Assembly (NCBI GenBank): GCA_028023455.1
Contig: JAQFVV010006220.1
Location: forward strand, 8,167,852 to 8,231,851
Origin: Epiperipatus broadwayi
Taxonomy: Eukaryota > Onychophora > Udeonychophora > Euonychophora > Peripatidae
DNA length: 64,000 bases
Reading direction: 5' to 3'
The notes beneath the pieces are model-generated. The model saw nothing but the letters and a program-made list of their open reading frames with translations, made no database searches and was not told the DNA's origin. Positions within the stretch are counted from its first letter, which is position 1. Every line of letters begins with the position of its first letter. The translations under genes were made by a program, and so were the position numbers. Below, piece by piece: positions 1-12,340 of this stretch.

Positions 1-1400
1 AGAGCTGTCAATAATGTTCACCACTCCAACTTCTGTTTTGATTTTGAAAATGAAAATTAATGTCTTAGAATGTTTTTTTAAATTATTTTTTGTACATATT
101 ATAAATTATTTTCATAAAATATGCTGAAAATAATTATTTTAGAAAAATAGTAAGATTTTAGTAAAAAATTGTTTACTTTTGCACGAACGTAAATTGAAAA
201 AGAAGCCAGCACTAACAACAATTTTGACACCTGTCAACAATTTTTATTGCCCCAAGCAAACAGAAATGGATAATTTAGAGTATTTTGCTGGCATTTATTT
301 ACATATTATAATGTATTTTTTAAACTATGCTGAAAATATAATTATTTTTAAAAAATAGTAAGATTTTAGTAAAAAATTCTTTACTTTTACACTAACATAA
401 ATTGAGAAAGAAATCAATGACATCTGCAGCACTTTCTAATTTGTTACGAACTTTCTTTTTAGGTCTTCCGCTATCGAATATTTTTATAGTTATAAATAGA
501 AATTTATTTTTGAAAAAACTTTCGTTCACTTTCATAATTTGACAAATTATTAATATACTTTTTACAAATGAAACTAAAATGAATATAATATTAAAAGATG
601 AATATATTTTTACAGCTGATTTTGTTAATTGACCAATCAAAAGTTGTAAAACTTTAATTCACTTGGCCAATGAAAATTATAAAAAAAAAATTTTCAACGA
701 AAAGGTTAACAAACCAATTAATTTTTATTCATGGATTAATTTTAAATTCATTATGTTCTATCTTTAAAAATAACAAAATTTAAGAATTAATTAAACAATA
801 TATTCAGAATCAAAGGTAACAATCTTTGATCCAGCTTAGCAAGAAAAAAATCATTAACTTTACAACAGATTTTTTTTAAAAACTATTTTACCATTTGTAA
901 TATGAATTTGACTGGGTTTTGGACAAAAAAAAAGTCTAACAATTTGAAATATTTTAACTTAGTGAAGTAATTGCTAATCAATTCTTACACAACACAAAAA
1001 AATAAATTATTATTATTTTTATGAAAAAAGAATAGTGTGCACATATAAATAAATAATACCTCTAGCCATGGCTTTAGTGTATTTGGAATTCTTTCCAGTT
1101 ACAATTTCCAGTTTTCTTTCCATTTGAGCTCCTTCAAGGCTACTTAGTCATGCATGGTTAAGGTGTTCTTTTCCTGGTCTAGCAATTCAGGGAAACAAGA
1201 AAAAATAGCAAATTTTGTCCCATTGGGTTTTTTGATTTTCCAAATGAGACTGACATATACAGAACATACTCTTGGTTGAAGACAAGATTGCAGACTACTT
1301 TAGAGAGGTACCTTCTTTATATTTTTATTCCAGTAAATGTAGGTTGCATGGAGGAAGATGATGGTTTCATTGTATAAACCATTTTTGGTACTAAACTCAT
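1..1400. other. AT-rich DNA with a duplicated 110-bp segment
   Basis: No coding segment is convincing here. The stretch at about 95-205 recurs at about 302-414 with roughly a 207-base offset; both carry the same core around TAGTAAGATTTTAGTAAAAA followed by a run ending in AAATTGA(A/G)AAAGAA. This is an imperfect direct duplication, older than the perfect one further on. Short open frames (for example 392-640 minus) are low-complexity and match no family I know. Confidence 0.5.
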
Positions 1401-1407
1401 AATCACA

Positions 1408-1896
1408 CACAGATGGCGTTCTACCAAAAACGCCCATCAAGCGTATGTTTTGTTTACATAAACGTCAGAGTAGTTAGTATTCACTATCTCTAACTATAAT
1501 TCCACTTTCAGATCATGATTTCAAGCTATTTGCTATCGTCAGTGAAAGACAGGAATAAAGAAATTAGATCTAAATACAAACTCTGAGCGTCTATGAAACA
1601 ATTTCTATTCAGCTTGCAAGCGTGAATTTTTTAGACACGTAATGTCTTCAAACTCAGCATAGCAAACCAGATAGCTATATGGGTCTGATCTCAGTTCAGC
1701 ATCACCACATAGTAGAAGCCTCTGCAATCTATATCATTGCAAGAAAGACCTCAAAGGTACATTTATGATAAACAAAAATGCAAGTTAAAAAACTTGCTAA
1801 CGCTTGTATTTATGTCCACAGATGGCGTTCTACCAAAAACGCCCATCAAGCGTATGTTTTGTTTACATAAACGTCAGAGTAGTTAGTATTCACTAT
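1408..1896. repeat. Two identical 80-bp direct repeats, 409 bases apart
   Basis: Positions 1408-1487 and 1817-1896 read as identical over 80 bases. Each copy holds a small inverted repeat, GATGGCGTT...AACGCCCATC, and a near-palindrome GTTTACATAAAC. The 329 bases between them are unrelated to the repeat. The pair resembles terminal direct repeats of a short element or a recent segmental duplication. Within the intervening DNA, 1677-1702 is closely similar to the reverse complement of part of the hammerhead-bearing element at 51.1-51.6 kb (around 51,280-51,305). Confidence 0.75.
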
Positions 1897-2830
1897 ATGC
1901 TGAAAGCTTGATAAAAAAAATTCTGCTATTTTATTCAATAGCTTGGTAAAGATTTCAGCTTCTTTCTTCTTTAGATGCTGGATTAAACATCACTGCTTTC
2001 TTTTCAACATTTAAGTTAGCAATATTTCTTTTCCCACTGTCTTTTCAGGAGTAGGATCAAGATTTGATTGCCCTCTTTTTAACAGTTGTAATGTCAGGAA
2101 CACCTCCAGACCCTTGGGTATTCATTTATTCACCCCCTCCCACCATATATATATATTTTAGAACAATCCTACTCGCAAGCCAGTTACAATCTATCTTTTA
2201 CATGATAATTTTCATGACAACCAATTAGATAAAATTTCATAAATACAATTGTTCAATTTCTTCCTTAATCATAGATATTGAAAACAAGTCAAGAACTTAA
2301 AATAATATTTTAAAATTCTTGATATTTCTTTATTATTAAAAACTTAAATCTTACAATAAAAAACAACAAGATAATCAGTTAATTGCACTAATTTGATTTT
2401 CCTTTTTCATTAAAGAGAGAAAAAAACAACTCTGATATTTAAAAATAAAATTTACAAATGTATTAAAATTTTATTTTGTTTTGTTCTTCCCTTTTTTAAA
2501 AAATAAAAACAAAAAAAACTTAAGTATATTTAATGTTTGGGAATTCTCATACTATCATATTGGGTTTTTTACAAATATTGAGTTAAATAATGATCTTTAA
2601 AAAGTAGGTCTAAGAAAATATTAATATTATTTTTTCCTATTAATAAAATAATTTTTTATTCTCAAACCTGAGGAGCATGCTGCCAACTATCTAATTATTT
2701 ATTTTTTCTAGTGCTGCTATGAAACCATCTGGTTACATTATACCAGTCTTATATGGGACATGAAATTGAGTTGAACCTCTTTCTTGATATTTTAGTTTAA
2801 TTCAGACAATTTCATTTTACTACAAATTTG

Positions 2831-2990
2831 TTAGTCATGCTTTGCTGTGCATTAACATTTCCACAGACTTACAAGCTAGGATATAACTTATTAAGCCTTG
2901 TCTCATTTCTTGGGCCTCTTTGTTAATCATGCTTTGCTGTATTTTAACATTTACATAGTCTTACAAGCTGGGATATAATTTTTTTAATTA
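2831..2990. repeat. Imperfect tandem duplication, period about 91
   Basis: The segment beginning TTAGTCATGCTTTGCTGT near 2831 is repeated near 2922, and both copies end in a run containing TTACAAGCT(A/G)GGATATAA. No coding role is apparent. It lies in a stretch (1.9-3.5 kb) that I could not assign; minus-strand translation gives scattered open stretches but no recognisable domain. Confidence 0.6.
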
Positions 2991-3500
2991 AACCATGTTA
3001 GGCTATTTGATTACTGGTAACAGTCTCATTTATTTGATCTATTGTTATATTTTTGGAGATGGAGTGACCATTGGCATAATATATGCATGCCTACCTCTGT
3101 CATCATGATGGATAGAAAATCTCATCACAGAACCCAAGTTTGCAAAGCACCATGAGCATCATAAAAGCCATCTCAGTTTAAACACAAACATAACTTATTA
3201 CCCAGAGGGCACATTGAGAGAAAAAAAGAACAAAAATGTTTGGTCATGTGGAATACCTTGCTCATTTACTTTGCAAATCTTATAGGCTTCACACCCACGA
3301 CAGAGTTCTGTGCCTGGTAGACAATTCAGTATTCTGATAGAAATCCCAGCTCATCTCAGGGATTTGTTCAAAAAAGTTTAATTCCTCAGATATAAAATAT
3401 TGGATCATCATAAACATACTGCATTCCTTTGTCTGTAAGAATATTACCATTCACCATCAGCACTGAAGGCAATGCTACAATACTTCTTAACATTTACCAC

Positions 3501-4275
3501 AATTTCTGCAAAATATCTTGTTTAAGTTTCATTGTTTTGCTTTTATTTTGTTTCCTTGGTCAGAAGTATAACTGCACCCTGCTTTGAGAAACAGGATCAT
3601 GATCAGTTCTCCAATAATAACTGTGTTGTGAAGTGATCTACTCCTGGTTTGTCTAATTATTTGTGTTTTGTAAGGAGATGATGAATCATATTCCTGATGC
3701 ATATTTTTTTCCCTGAATGTTTGATTCACTTTCGGATCTTCTAATTATTTGGATTCTGGTAGGGCTATTGATGTTACCAATTGATTTTCTCCACTTCCTT
3801 TTCCATGGTGGCACTTCATTTCTTTCACCCTGATGCCATGGTGGTTCTGCTTCCCTTATTGGATAGCATTCATATGTAGGCTAATTTCTGCAAAATATCT
3901 TTTTCCAGTTTCAGTTTTATTGTTTTGCTATTATTTTGTTTCCTTGGTCAGAAGTATAACTGCACCCTGCTTTGAGAAACAGGATCATGATCAGTTCCTC
4001 CAATAATAACTGTGTTGTGAAGTGATCTACTCCTGGTTGTTCTAATTATTTGTGTTATGTAAGGAGATGATTAATCATATTCCTGACGCATATTTCCTTC
4101 CTGAATGATTCACTTTCGGATCTTCTAATTATTTGGATTCTGGTAGGGCTATTGATATTACTAATTGATTTTCTCCACTTCCTCTTCCATGGTGGCACTT
4201 CATTTCTTTCAGTCTAATGCCATGGTGGTGTCTATATTTTCTGCTTTCTTTATTGGATAGCATTCATATGTAAAC
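3501..4275 (-). repeat. Tandem duplication, period about 382, downstream of a gag remnant
   Basis: About 382 bases from AATTTCTGCAAAATATCT at 3501 are repeated from 3883 with a few substitutions and small indels. Both copies keep the same minus-strand reading with fragments such as QEYDSSSPY and RSRSLHNTVIIG. The duplication lies just downstream, on the minus strand, of the gag-like region at 4.4-5.07 kb, so it is probably part of the same decayed LTR element (the gag-pol junction). I cannot identify the domain it encodes. Confidence 0.65.
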
Positions 4276-4389
4276 TATCTCCTCTGTAGGTCAATTTAGT
4301 TAGAGGTTTAAATCTTTTTTAGCATATGCAGGTTTGCTGCTATCAAATGCATTTAACAATTCAGCCACCTTTTCGCCTGTCAGTGCCAA

Positions 4390-5070
4390 TTAACATTCTC
4401 TACTTGCTTTCTAAAAATGGAGTGTAGGGCTTACCAGGAAGACACTTCTCTTGGGATACTTTGTTTACCTCTTCTTGGTAATCCTCACTCCAGTTGTACT
4501 TCATGATTGCTTGCTTGAATTCAATAAAATTACAAGTACAGCTAAATAGCCAATCACACCATGCCTGTTATGCCCCTTGAAGATTGCTATAAACTAGTGC
4601 TAGCATTGCCTCTTCAGTCATGCTATTAATGTTAAAATATCTTTCCAGACTGTTGACAAATTCAGTGGTTGCCTCACCAGCATTTCCTGAAAAAGTCCTC
4701 ATTTTAAAGAACTAGTTTACAATTCCAGGCATTTGGTTTGTATATTGACTATCTATCTTTATTTCCTCTGTCTATGTATTTTCAATTTCTTCTGTTTTAA
4801 TGTAGACATGACTTTTTTTTCAGTTTGACCATTTTGTCTGTAGTCATCCTCCAATCTTTTTAGTCTTTCTCTGGGTTGATCATCATTTCTGACCTGCAAA
4901 AATTTAATTTGATTAGTCAGGTCCCCTATATGCTTTTGTACCAATTCCAGGCTTCATTGACTTTTCGTTTAATTTTTATTTGTAAATGCCAATCAAACCT
5001 AGTCTTACGAACTTCTTTTATATCCCGCTGTGGAATAGAGGGTAATGAGTTTTTGTTAGTTATTTCTAAA
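4390..5070 (-). pseudogene. Gag remnant of an LTR retrotransposon
   Basis: Read on the minus strand from about 5070, the DNA encodes a Gag-like protein interrupted by stops and frameshifts. An N-terminal stretch (IPQRDIKEVRKTRFDWH) leads into a charged, probably coiled-coil segment. Then comes a helical retrotransposon-Gag core with the pieces TFSGNAGEATTEFVNSLERYF, AMLALVYSNLQGA, QAWCDWLF and FIEFKQAI. The pattern of an F-x-G near the start, a leucine-rich middle and a W-C-D-W motif is what Ty3/Gypsy-type Gag cores show. A TAA lies inside the core (after NLQGA), so the gene is dead. No CCHC knuckle is visible. A TATA-bearing segment about 500 bases upstream may be its LTR promoter. Confidence 0.65.
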
Positions 5071-5529
5071 TAGCTCGTAAGATTGAGTTTGTATTTTAAA
5101 TAAATATATGCTTTTTAAAAAAATATTTGATCATAAATTTATACAAAATGTATAAATACTTTGCAATCTGGGGCGGATATTGTTGTCCGTTAAATTTATT
5201 AATTTCTTTATTAATCATCATCGCCAAAAAGGCTGGTGACTTAAATTTATTTTGTTATTTGCACTTTTAAGTGCTTGAATTTTAATTTTTTTTATATGTT
5301 AAACCAAATATTGATTCAAGAAAAGGGAGCAATGCACGCTTCATTAATTATAATTTAACTTATGATAAATGACTATCTTATATGGGTCATTATTTTAGCA
5401 TATCATTACGTATTTGTTAAACCATTTAAGGCTTTACTTTAATATTTAAATTCAGTGACTTTATATTCTTATGATAGCATTGCTGGCATATGTCAAATTA
5501 TTAATAAGCCACATAAGGCTTTGATCTGA

Positions 5530-5640
5530 TTCGCCTGTACCTCATTCCAGTGAGTCACGATCGTCTTCGTCATTCTTCTCCAAGTATATATTTATATACT
5601 GCTTTGAGTCACTCGGATCTCGTGCCGAGGATTCAAAGCC
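5530..5640 (-). promoter_or_regulatory. Possible LTR promoter with TATA box
   Basis: On the minus strand, 5600-5582 reads AGTATATAAATATATACTT, a strong TATA-like element. It sits in a small pocket that is richer in G and C than its surroundings (GAGATCCGAGTGACTC and GACGATCGTGACTC flank it). It lies upstream of, and in the same orientation as, the gag remnant. I infer an LTR U3/R junction, but no paired LTR was found, so the assignment is weak. Confidence 0.3.
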
Positions 5641-6769
5641 TCCCATCTTTTAGTGTTCTCATTCATAATAGAACTCTACTTCTGGAACATGCAGATTAGT
5701 GTAGCTGAAGCTCTGTATCGCTTTGCCATGATCTGGACCCATAGCAACTTTCTACCTACCTTTCCTCTTTTTTTGTACCGCTTTAGCATGAAGCTGGCGT
5801 ACCACCTTAAAAATTGGAGAATGACCTTGTCTTGACAGAAACTGCCACCCTCTCTCTCACTGACATAATGCTAGCACCGCAATTTCTTATAATTCGTTTT
5901 CTAGCCTGTTTGATAAAATAAATCATAATGATATGTGATAATGAAACATTTTTTCTGTTTGTAATATTTTTCGTTGGAGTTTTAGATCCAACTTCTCATG
6001 AAACTGCCCTCTCCTTTATTGAAATAATTCCCATATTGATAGAGTTTCGCAATATTTTCTAGTTAAATGTCGAAAATCTGTAAAGTAAGTAAATGTTTTT
6101 AGTATAGTTTGATCCGGATGTATCCTTAGTTAATTGTTGTAAATAAAGTATATAAATGAAAATAAACTTATGTATTAAAAGCCAAGGGCACCCCATTAAA
6201 GTTGTCCAAACAGCGAAACTTTATTATTGTCATATCTTTATATGTGTTTTAATGTATAAACACCTACCAATCACCTAGATAAATTTGTTTTTATAACATT
6301 GAATAAAAACTTATTTTAAATATATATTCAGTATTGTTACTGCCGCACTAAATTGATATCTATTAAAAGAAAATAATTGTATAAAGATTGTCAAAGATTT
6401 GTAACCAAAATAATAGTTTAAACTGCGTGACGTTGATTATACATGTATAAAATCTTGAATTTTTGTCAAAATAAATATTTATATTTTTAAACTTAATCCA
6501 GTTCGAATCTCCTTAATAGTATTTATATTTATGTATGTTTTTTTAAACATATCTTGGGTTCACTCAATCTCTCATCATCATCATCAGCTGAGTTCTCATG
6601 CAAAACGATGTAGCACCGGGCCCGGAAATAATTAATTTATGTAGTATCACCATAGGTGTTGTCCGTAGTGTTATAGATTCTGGGAATGGGCAAACAGGTT
6701 AGAATTTATGATTGCTCCTGACCTGTGTATCTCGGGCATGATTGGATTCAGGATACTTTTGCTCAGATT

Positions 6770-7020
6770 CTAAATCTTGTTGGATGGACATACATTTTCG
6801 ACTGGTACAATACTGTATTTAATACTTTTTGTAGCATCTATTCTATGGCCGTATTTCAAGTAGTGAATATATAATGCAGACCTATCATATCTTCTTTTAA
6901 TAGCACTGTTATATTCTTTGGCTCTTACCTCTAATTGTTTTCCAGTATGCCCAAAGTAAATCATTTTACAAATTTCACATGTAATTTTATATACAATTCC
7001 TTTTTTGAACTGTAAATCAT
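6770..7020 (-). pseudogene. GIY-YIG endonuclease domain of the Penelope element
   Basis: The frame from 7017 downward reads DDLQFKKGIVYKITCEICK, then MIYFGHTGKQLEVRAKEY, then ALYIHYLKYGHRID. GIVYKI is the GIY core, the C-x-x-C between the two strands is typical of Penelope nucleases, and IYFGHTG replaces the usual Y-I-G-x-T. The R of the LEVRAKEY helix and the H of YLKYGH fit the expected active-site helix and downstream histidine. The domain cuts target DNA to prime reverse transcription in the family. Here it is short and lies in a different frame from the RT. Confidence 0.85.
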
Positions 7021-7072
7021 CTCTTAATTAACCTATAATTACCTATTAATTGATCAAGATTTTAATATTTGA

Positions 7073-8250
7073 CTAGACAATATTTATATTCTCATCAGTA
7101 TATTTTTTATTATAACATAAAGTATTATAAATCCTAGGATAATAGGAAAGTTTAATCCATTTTTTACTTGATTCATTATCACCATTATCAATACCATCAT
7201 TATTCTCAAAAATTTTATCATCTACCATAGATTTTTTAGAAGTAAAAAATATATTGCTAATAGTTTTAGGATTATATCCATAATCTTTATATAATTTAAT
7301 AAATTGATTCTTTTGCAATTGAGCTACACTTTTATCTATATTGTATTTATCGTTCCTATATTTAAAATTTTTAATTACTGCTAATTTTTGTACCCATACT
7401 TGTTGCAAATCTACATGAATAATTTTTCTTAATTTATGTTCTTTAATAAAATGTTTTAAAGTAATTTTATTATCGTTATCTATATTAATTTCTACATCTA
7501 AATATTTAATCTTATCTTCAAATTCTACTTTAGTAAATTTAATTTTATATATATTATTATTAAACTCATTATAAATATTATTCTTTACTCTTTTATTACC
7601 AATAATTAAAATATCATCAATATATCTAGAATAATGTATTATTTCTTGACTAATTAGCCTTTTTTTAATTACAATATTTTCTAATTCTTTTTTAATATTG
7701 ATGACATTAAGCCACCAATTGCACAACCCATAATCCATCCCTCATTTATATTCCAAAATTCATTGTTATATTTAAAATATAAACTATCATATATTAATTT
7801 TAAACCCTCTTCAATAATATTTATTATGTTTATATCATTTATATATTTACTTAAATTTTTTATTAATATATCTATACTTTTAAGTCTTGGAATACTTTGA
7901 TACATTTTTTCAATATCCATTGTAAAAATACTTCGATTCCTATTTAATTTTATACTATTTAATTTATCAATAATGCAATCTGCATTCTTTATAGAATATT
8001 CACCATATCATAAAGTACTAGTTATCCATTTATTTACATATTTACAAAACTTCTGTAAAATAAAGTTGCTAAAACAACAGCCTCAGTGGGTTATTTTTTT
8101 TTTTATGAGTTTTAACCTTTGTAAAAATATATGGATTTTCATAAGAAGAAGGATACAATAATATATATTCATTTATATCTATAATTTTAAAATCTTTCAT
8201 TTTATTTAGTAATTTTAAATATTTGTTTTTTATCCCTATAGTAGGATCTT
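7073..8250 (-). pseudogene. Penelope-type reverse transcriptase
   Basis: The N-terminal part (YILLYPSSYENPYIFTKVKTHK, near 8170-8085) matches the region before the fingers that ends in a K-x-H-K motif. It is followed by MDIEKMYQSIP (palm motif A, D of DIEKMY), LYFKYNNEFW, the motif-B region WIMGCAIGGLMSSI, and the catalytic motif YIDDILIIGN (motif C, Y-I-D-D). The connecting piece KIKYLDVEIN follows as in other Penelope RTs. In motif B the usual P-M-G-S is altered to I-M-G-C. At least two frame changes separate these blocks, so no full-length protein can be made. The enzyme would have copied element RNA into DNA at a nick in the chromosome. Confidence 0.85.
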
Positions 8251-8769
8251 TTAATAAGCAGGTGCTGAAAAAAGCTTTTTATGTATAAAATTATTATTTG
8301 GTTATATAGCTGTTGTAAAGAATTATTATTATTTTTTGATTATTTTTCAAATAATGTAGCACAGATTATTTTTTTAAACATATATCTATAATTTAGGGTA
8401 ATTGACAGTTATGGTTAATATTGGAGTCATATTTATATTGTAACTATATTTTGAAAGAAGTAACATAAATTTATGCTGATTTATTTGAGAAATGTGTAAA
8501 ACCTGATAAATGAATAAAAAAGAGAGTTGAAACAGATTAAAAAATAAAATATTACCTCGCTCATAAATGAGTAGAGCCATTTCAACTCTAAAAAGAGAAA
8601 GAAAAACTGCTTTAGAAATGAGGTTTGTAATGATTATACAAATTAATCTATAACACACAAATATGTTCACATGTAGAATACACCAGTCCATTTTAGTATT
8701 TATATTAATTTTTATGATGTTGTCTTTTAATTTCTTCAGTTGAAAACTAGTCTTTCTAAAATATATCAA

Positions 8770-11220
8770 CACTATTTCTAATTATAGCTCTCCAATGTAT
8801 TCTGTTCTCATTCATATTTTTCCAATGGAAACAATTGTCATAGCACTTCTTTAGAATGTCTCTGGATAATCCTTATAACATAGACAGGGCTTGCCTCTTA
8901 TCATATAGCATCATTTTAGGAAGTCTCACATTGTTCATTCATTTTATATGTCCAATCCAATGAAGATATACTTTTACAATGAGATTATAATATCTCATCC
9001 TACAAGTTGGAGAACATATTGATTGGTTTTATGATCTTACTGTTGTAATTTTAAAAATTTTATGGAGCATCCTTAAATGAAAATTTTCTTATGTCCTTAT
9101 ATTGTGCTGATAGGGTATCCAAGTTCATTTATGTATAATAAATTAAGGAAAAATAACAGCTCTACATACAGCTATTTTGGTTGCAATAGTTATTTCCTTA
9201 CGATGAAATATTTTTTTAACTTGTTAAAAGCAGCAGCAACACATTGCAGTCTCTGATGTATCTCAGCAACTTAAGTCTACGTGTGCTACTTATAAAATTG
9301 TCAATGAATTTAAATTGATTTGCATTCTTATGTTGATAACCATCCATATTAAAGTTGCTCAGGATTCTTCTTTTATTACCGATTGATAAAGAAATTAAAC
9401 ATTTTTGAAAATTAATTAATAAACCAAAGTCTTTATATGTTGCATTCAAAACATTAAGAACAATTTATAAATTATCTTTTGACTGAACAAAAATAACACA
9501 ATCATCCACATACTGTAAATCCAGAATCCAAGTAGAAGAAAATTGTTTTTTTACTTTTGTGTCAAATTAAATATTCCAGTGGCAAAATGTATCTTATCTT
9601 GATCCCTGTTTGATTAGGCTGTCTAGAAACAATTCCAAAAAAATTGGCATAAAAAAATGAAAAAAATGTTGGAACAAATACACATTCCTTTTTGACACCA
9701 GTTTTTATTTCAAATACCACACATTTTTTTATCTATAGTAATCACTTTTTTTTTCATCACAGAAATTGTATACGTATAAATTTTGGTGGATGACCTACTA
9801 ATTTCAAACATTGCCATAAATCTATTAAATTAAATGGGACAAATACCTTGACCAAATCAATAAAAGCAATATATAAATCACTCCTTTGTCCCTGACACTT
9901 TTGTTACATTTGCCTTTCAAAAAATCATGTCTATAGTGCATTTTGATTCTCTAAAACCACATTCAATCTTTGGCAATCGTTCATTTGTGACTGGAAGCAA
10001 TGAATTCAACAATTTTTTTGAAAGTACCTTTGCTATAGTAGAAAATAATGATATTCTATAATAATTACTACACTACTCTTTTTGATTTCAAAAATTGGAA
10101 ATAATGAAAACATCCTTAAGATCACAGACAGCACAATTTCATGGGTTCATATATTCCTAAAAAATTCCAATATATTTGAAGCTAACATATTACCACTATA
10201 TTTTAAAACTTCTCCAGATATTTCATCAGAACTTGCATCCTTTCCATTTTAAGATTACAAAAAACTAAGCTATATATCTTTGTCCAAACTAAGAGAGTAG
10301 ATAAAATGGATATATCATTAATATATATCACCTGAATTCTTCCTTCCACCTATTCAAAATATCATTGTCATCATATAAAGAGTTGCTGGATTTAATAGGA
10401 ATGTGATACAGTTCTCAGTTCCATATGTGACTTTCACTGCATTTTAAAAAAATCTAGAATGACCACAATCAGCGAATGACTATGTTCTATGCAGTTTTAA
10501 TCCACTAATCATTTTAAAGACTTTTTTTTCAGTTGTTGAACTTCTATCTTCAGATCTTCATATTTATTATTAAGTTTCACATAACTATTATTCTGCTAAA
10601 AGAAAATTTCACACTTTTTCTTTTAATCTAATCACTAATAATAGGATCAAATCAGAAAGACATTTATGATTCTTCTTTTCAGTTAATCCAAGAATTATTC
10701 CACGTTTCACTAATAAGACAGTCCTGAATATCCAAATTAGCAATTTTAGTGTTTAATAGCTGTGGAAATTTAATTAATAGGTTAGATTCTTCTAAAAAAA
10801 CAAACATCAATTTTTTTTATTAATTTGCTTGGAATAATATCTATTTTTTAATGTAATTATCATCATGGAATGTACTAATCCATGATCTGTCTACCATTCT
10901 GCACTTGTATTTGCATATTTTTACTCTTAATTATAATGTAATCTATTAAATGTCAATATTTTGATTGTGGATGCGTCCATGTTCTTTTATTGTAGTTTTT
11001 TTGCATATTGTCTATAAATTCAATAACAACAAACTATTTGAATTTACAGCACCAATATCATTATTATTAATAATTTTTGACTAACATGCACATTAAAGTC
11101 TCCAATGTAAGAAAAATTAGATCTTTTAATAACATTGCTGTAATAATGTTATCAATAAAGAGTAAACAAATGCTTTCTCTGAATCTAAGATGGGAGCTCT
11201 AGAAAGTAAATACTGCAGCA
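8770..11220 (-). mobile_element. Decayed RTE-type LINE, copy 1
   Basis: Read on the minus strand this is an old non-LTR retrotransposon of the RTE-like endonuclease-reverse transcriptase group often labelled craniofacial development protein 2-like. Recognisable pieces in order are: the endonuclease motif YIGDFNVHV (near 11,100), a WTDH-like TDHGLVHSMM segment (near 10,870), the RT catalytic block LDLQYVDDCVIFVQSK (near 9530-9480, Y-V-D-D), the following KDFGLLINFQK motif, and the C-terminal tail RLPKMMLYDKRQ...NRIHWRAI (near 8920-8785). It is riddled with stops. The 3' end falls at about 8770. A parallel copy lies at 46.06-49.9 kb. Confidence 0.8.
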
Positions 11221-12340
11221 TTGATGATGTTTATAAAGTATACTATCTGTAATTTTTGAGTAATTTATACAGCACTAACCATTTTTTCCTTCCCAGCATT
11301 TTAGAGGCATTGCAAAATCTGGTTTTGCAAACTTCAGCACTAATTTCTGGTTCTGACTGCATTTTCCAGGTTGTTTTGATTTGTGTGGTTTTTAGTTATC
11401 TAACCGATTTCTTTTAAATAAATTCATAATATTGACTTTTATAACTGGAGTATTGAAAAATACTTTATTGACTTTTATAACTGGAGTATTGAAAAATACT
11501 TTGCTTTAGTCAGTAAAATATAGCTTATAATGGAAATTGAATTTAATCAGCACTTATTTCCCTCTTCAGTATGAATCTTGGCAATTAATAGTAGACTGCA
11601 CTCTAATGCAAGGCAATATGGAATGAACTGATGGTCTCCTAGAATGAGAATCATGGTAATAATAATGCTTAATTGATTGTTTCTGACCTCTTTTACTAAA
11701 TTGATGTTGTTCAAACAACATAATTTTCAAACAACCTATATGTCACTGACTAGGTAAAATATGATCTTTGCATCATTACAAAAATATATTTTTCGAAAAA
11801 TACCCTCTTTACTCTCTCCACAACATTACATTTCATAATGTAGGAAAGAAAATTGCTGCTGACTTTTAAATTTTTATTTATGTCTTCTAAAATATTATCA
11901 ATTTTGATATTTTAATATTTTTTTCAAATCCACCATCCCATTTCGTATAAAAAGGACAAATTGTTTAAAAAACCTCCATTTGAAAGGCAAATTAAATAAG
12001 GTTTTAAATACTTTAAATTATTCTAAATTTATGCAATTCTTAAAAGCATTTTCCTTCTTCTTTTACAATGTTATTATCATTGGTTTCTCACATATTACAA
12101 AATAATACTTAATAATCTTTAATAATGTGCATGAATTAATTTTTTTTTTAATTTTTAAAGCAGTTTACATTTTTATTTTTCAAGTGACATGCACACAATG
12201 GCAGTTTATATATTTATTAGTTAGTTCACATAAGTTTTTATTAAACACATCTTTTCTCTCTCTTTACATTGTTTGTAGTATAATCAATCTGAATTACATC
12301 AGATATATTATAGCTACAAATTCCCTTCCTTTAAGATGAG
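11195..12340. repeat. Interspersed repeat family A, copy 1
   Basis: About 1.1 kb that is clearly similar, in the same orientation, to 14,522-15,740. Shared landmarks include GTATACTATCTGTA, GCATTTTCCAGGTTGTTTTG, ATCAATTTTGATATTTTAATATTTTTTTC and the shared end around TTTGTAGTATAATCAATCTG. It directly abuts the 5' side of the LINE at 8.77-11.22 kb, so it could be that LINE's 5' region or a separate element next to it. The other LINE copy at 49.6 kb continues into endonuclease sequence instead, which favours a separate element. No protein was recognised. Confidence 0.7.
11426..11502. repeat. Tandem repeat, about 38 bases x2
   Basis: The unit that starts ATTGACTTTTATAACTGGAG and ends GTATTGAAAAATACTTT is present twice back to back inside repeat family A copy 1. 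The equivalent part of copy 2 (near 14,770) has only one, so the duplication arose after the two copies separated. Confidence 0.7.

Larger units (their letters stand above)
6560..8250 (-). mobile_element. Penelope-like retroelement, degenerate
   Basis: A minus-strand element whose protein order is reverse transcriptase followed by a C-terminal GIY-YIG nuclease, the diagnostic architecture of endonuclease-bearing Penelope-like elements. The RT spans about 8250-7073 and the nuclease about 7020-6770. The code is broken by several frameshifts and stops: near 8090 after a run of A, at the palm around 7690-7920, and between RT and nuclease near 7020-7072. No flanking pLTRs could be defined, and the 3' side near 6600 is low-complexity (a GATGAT run). 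The element is therefore probably inactive. Confidence 0.85.

Noticed and set aside
1582-1610. CTGAGCG...GAAAC near the 80-bp repeats as a possible hammerhead
   Set aside because: The first box violates CUGANGA and no stem II forms.
6580-6640. CTGATGATGATGATGAG with nearby GAAC on the minus strand, resembling a hammerhead at the Penelope 3' end
   Set aside because: The CTGATGA match is part of a GAT triplet run; there is no GAAAC box with a stem II, and no cleavage triplet.
8386-8772. Minus-strand open frame of 128 codons between the Penelope and LINE elements
   Set aside because: Low-complexity, no motif, and composition alone explains the absence of stops.
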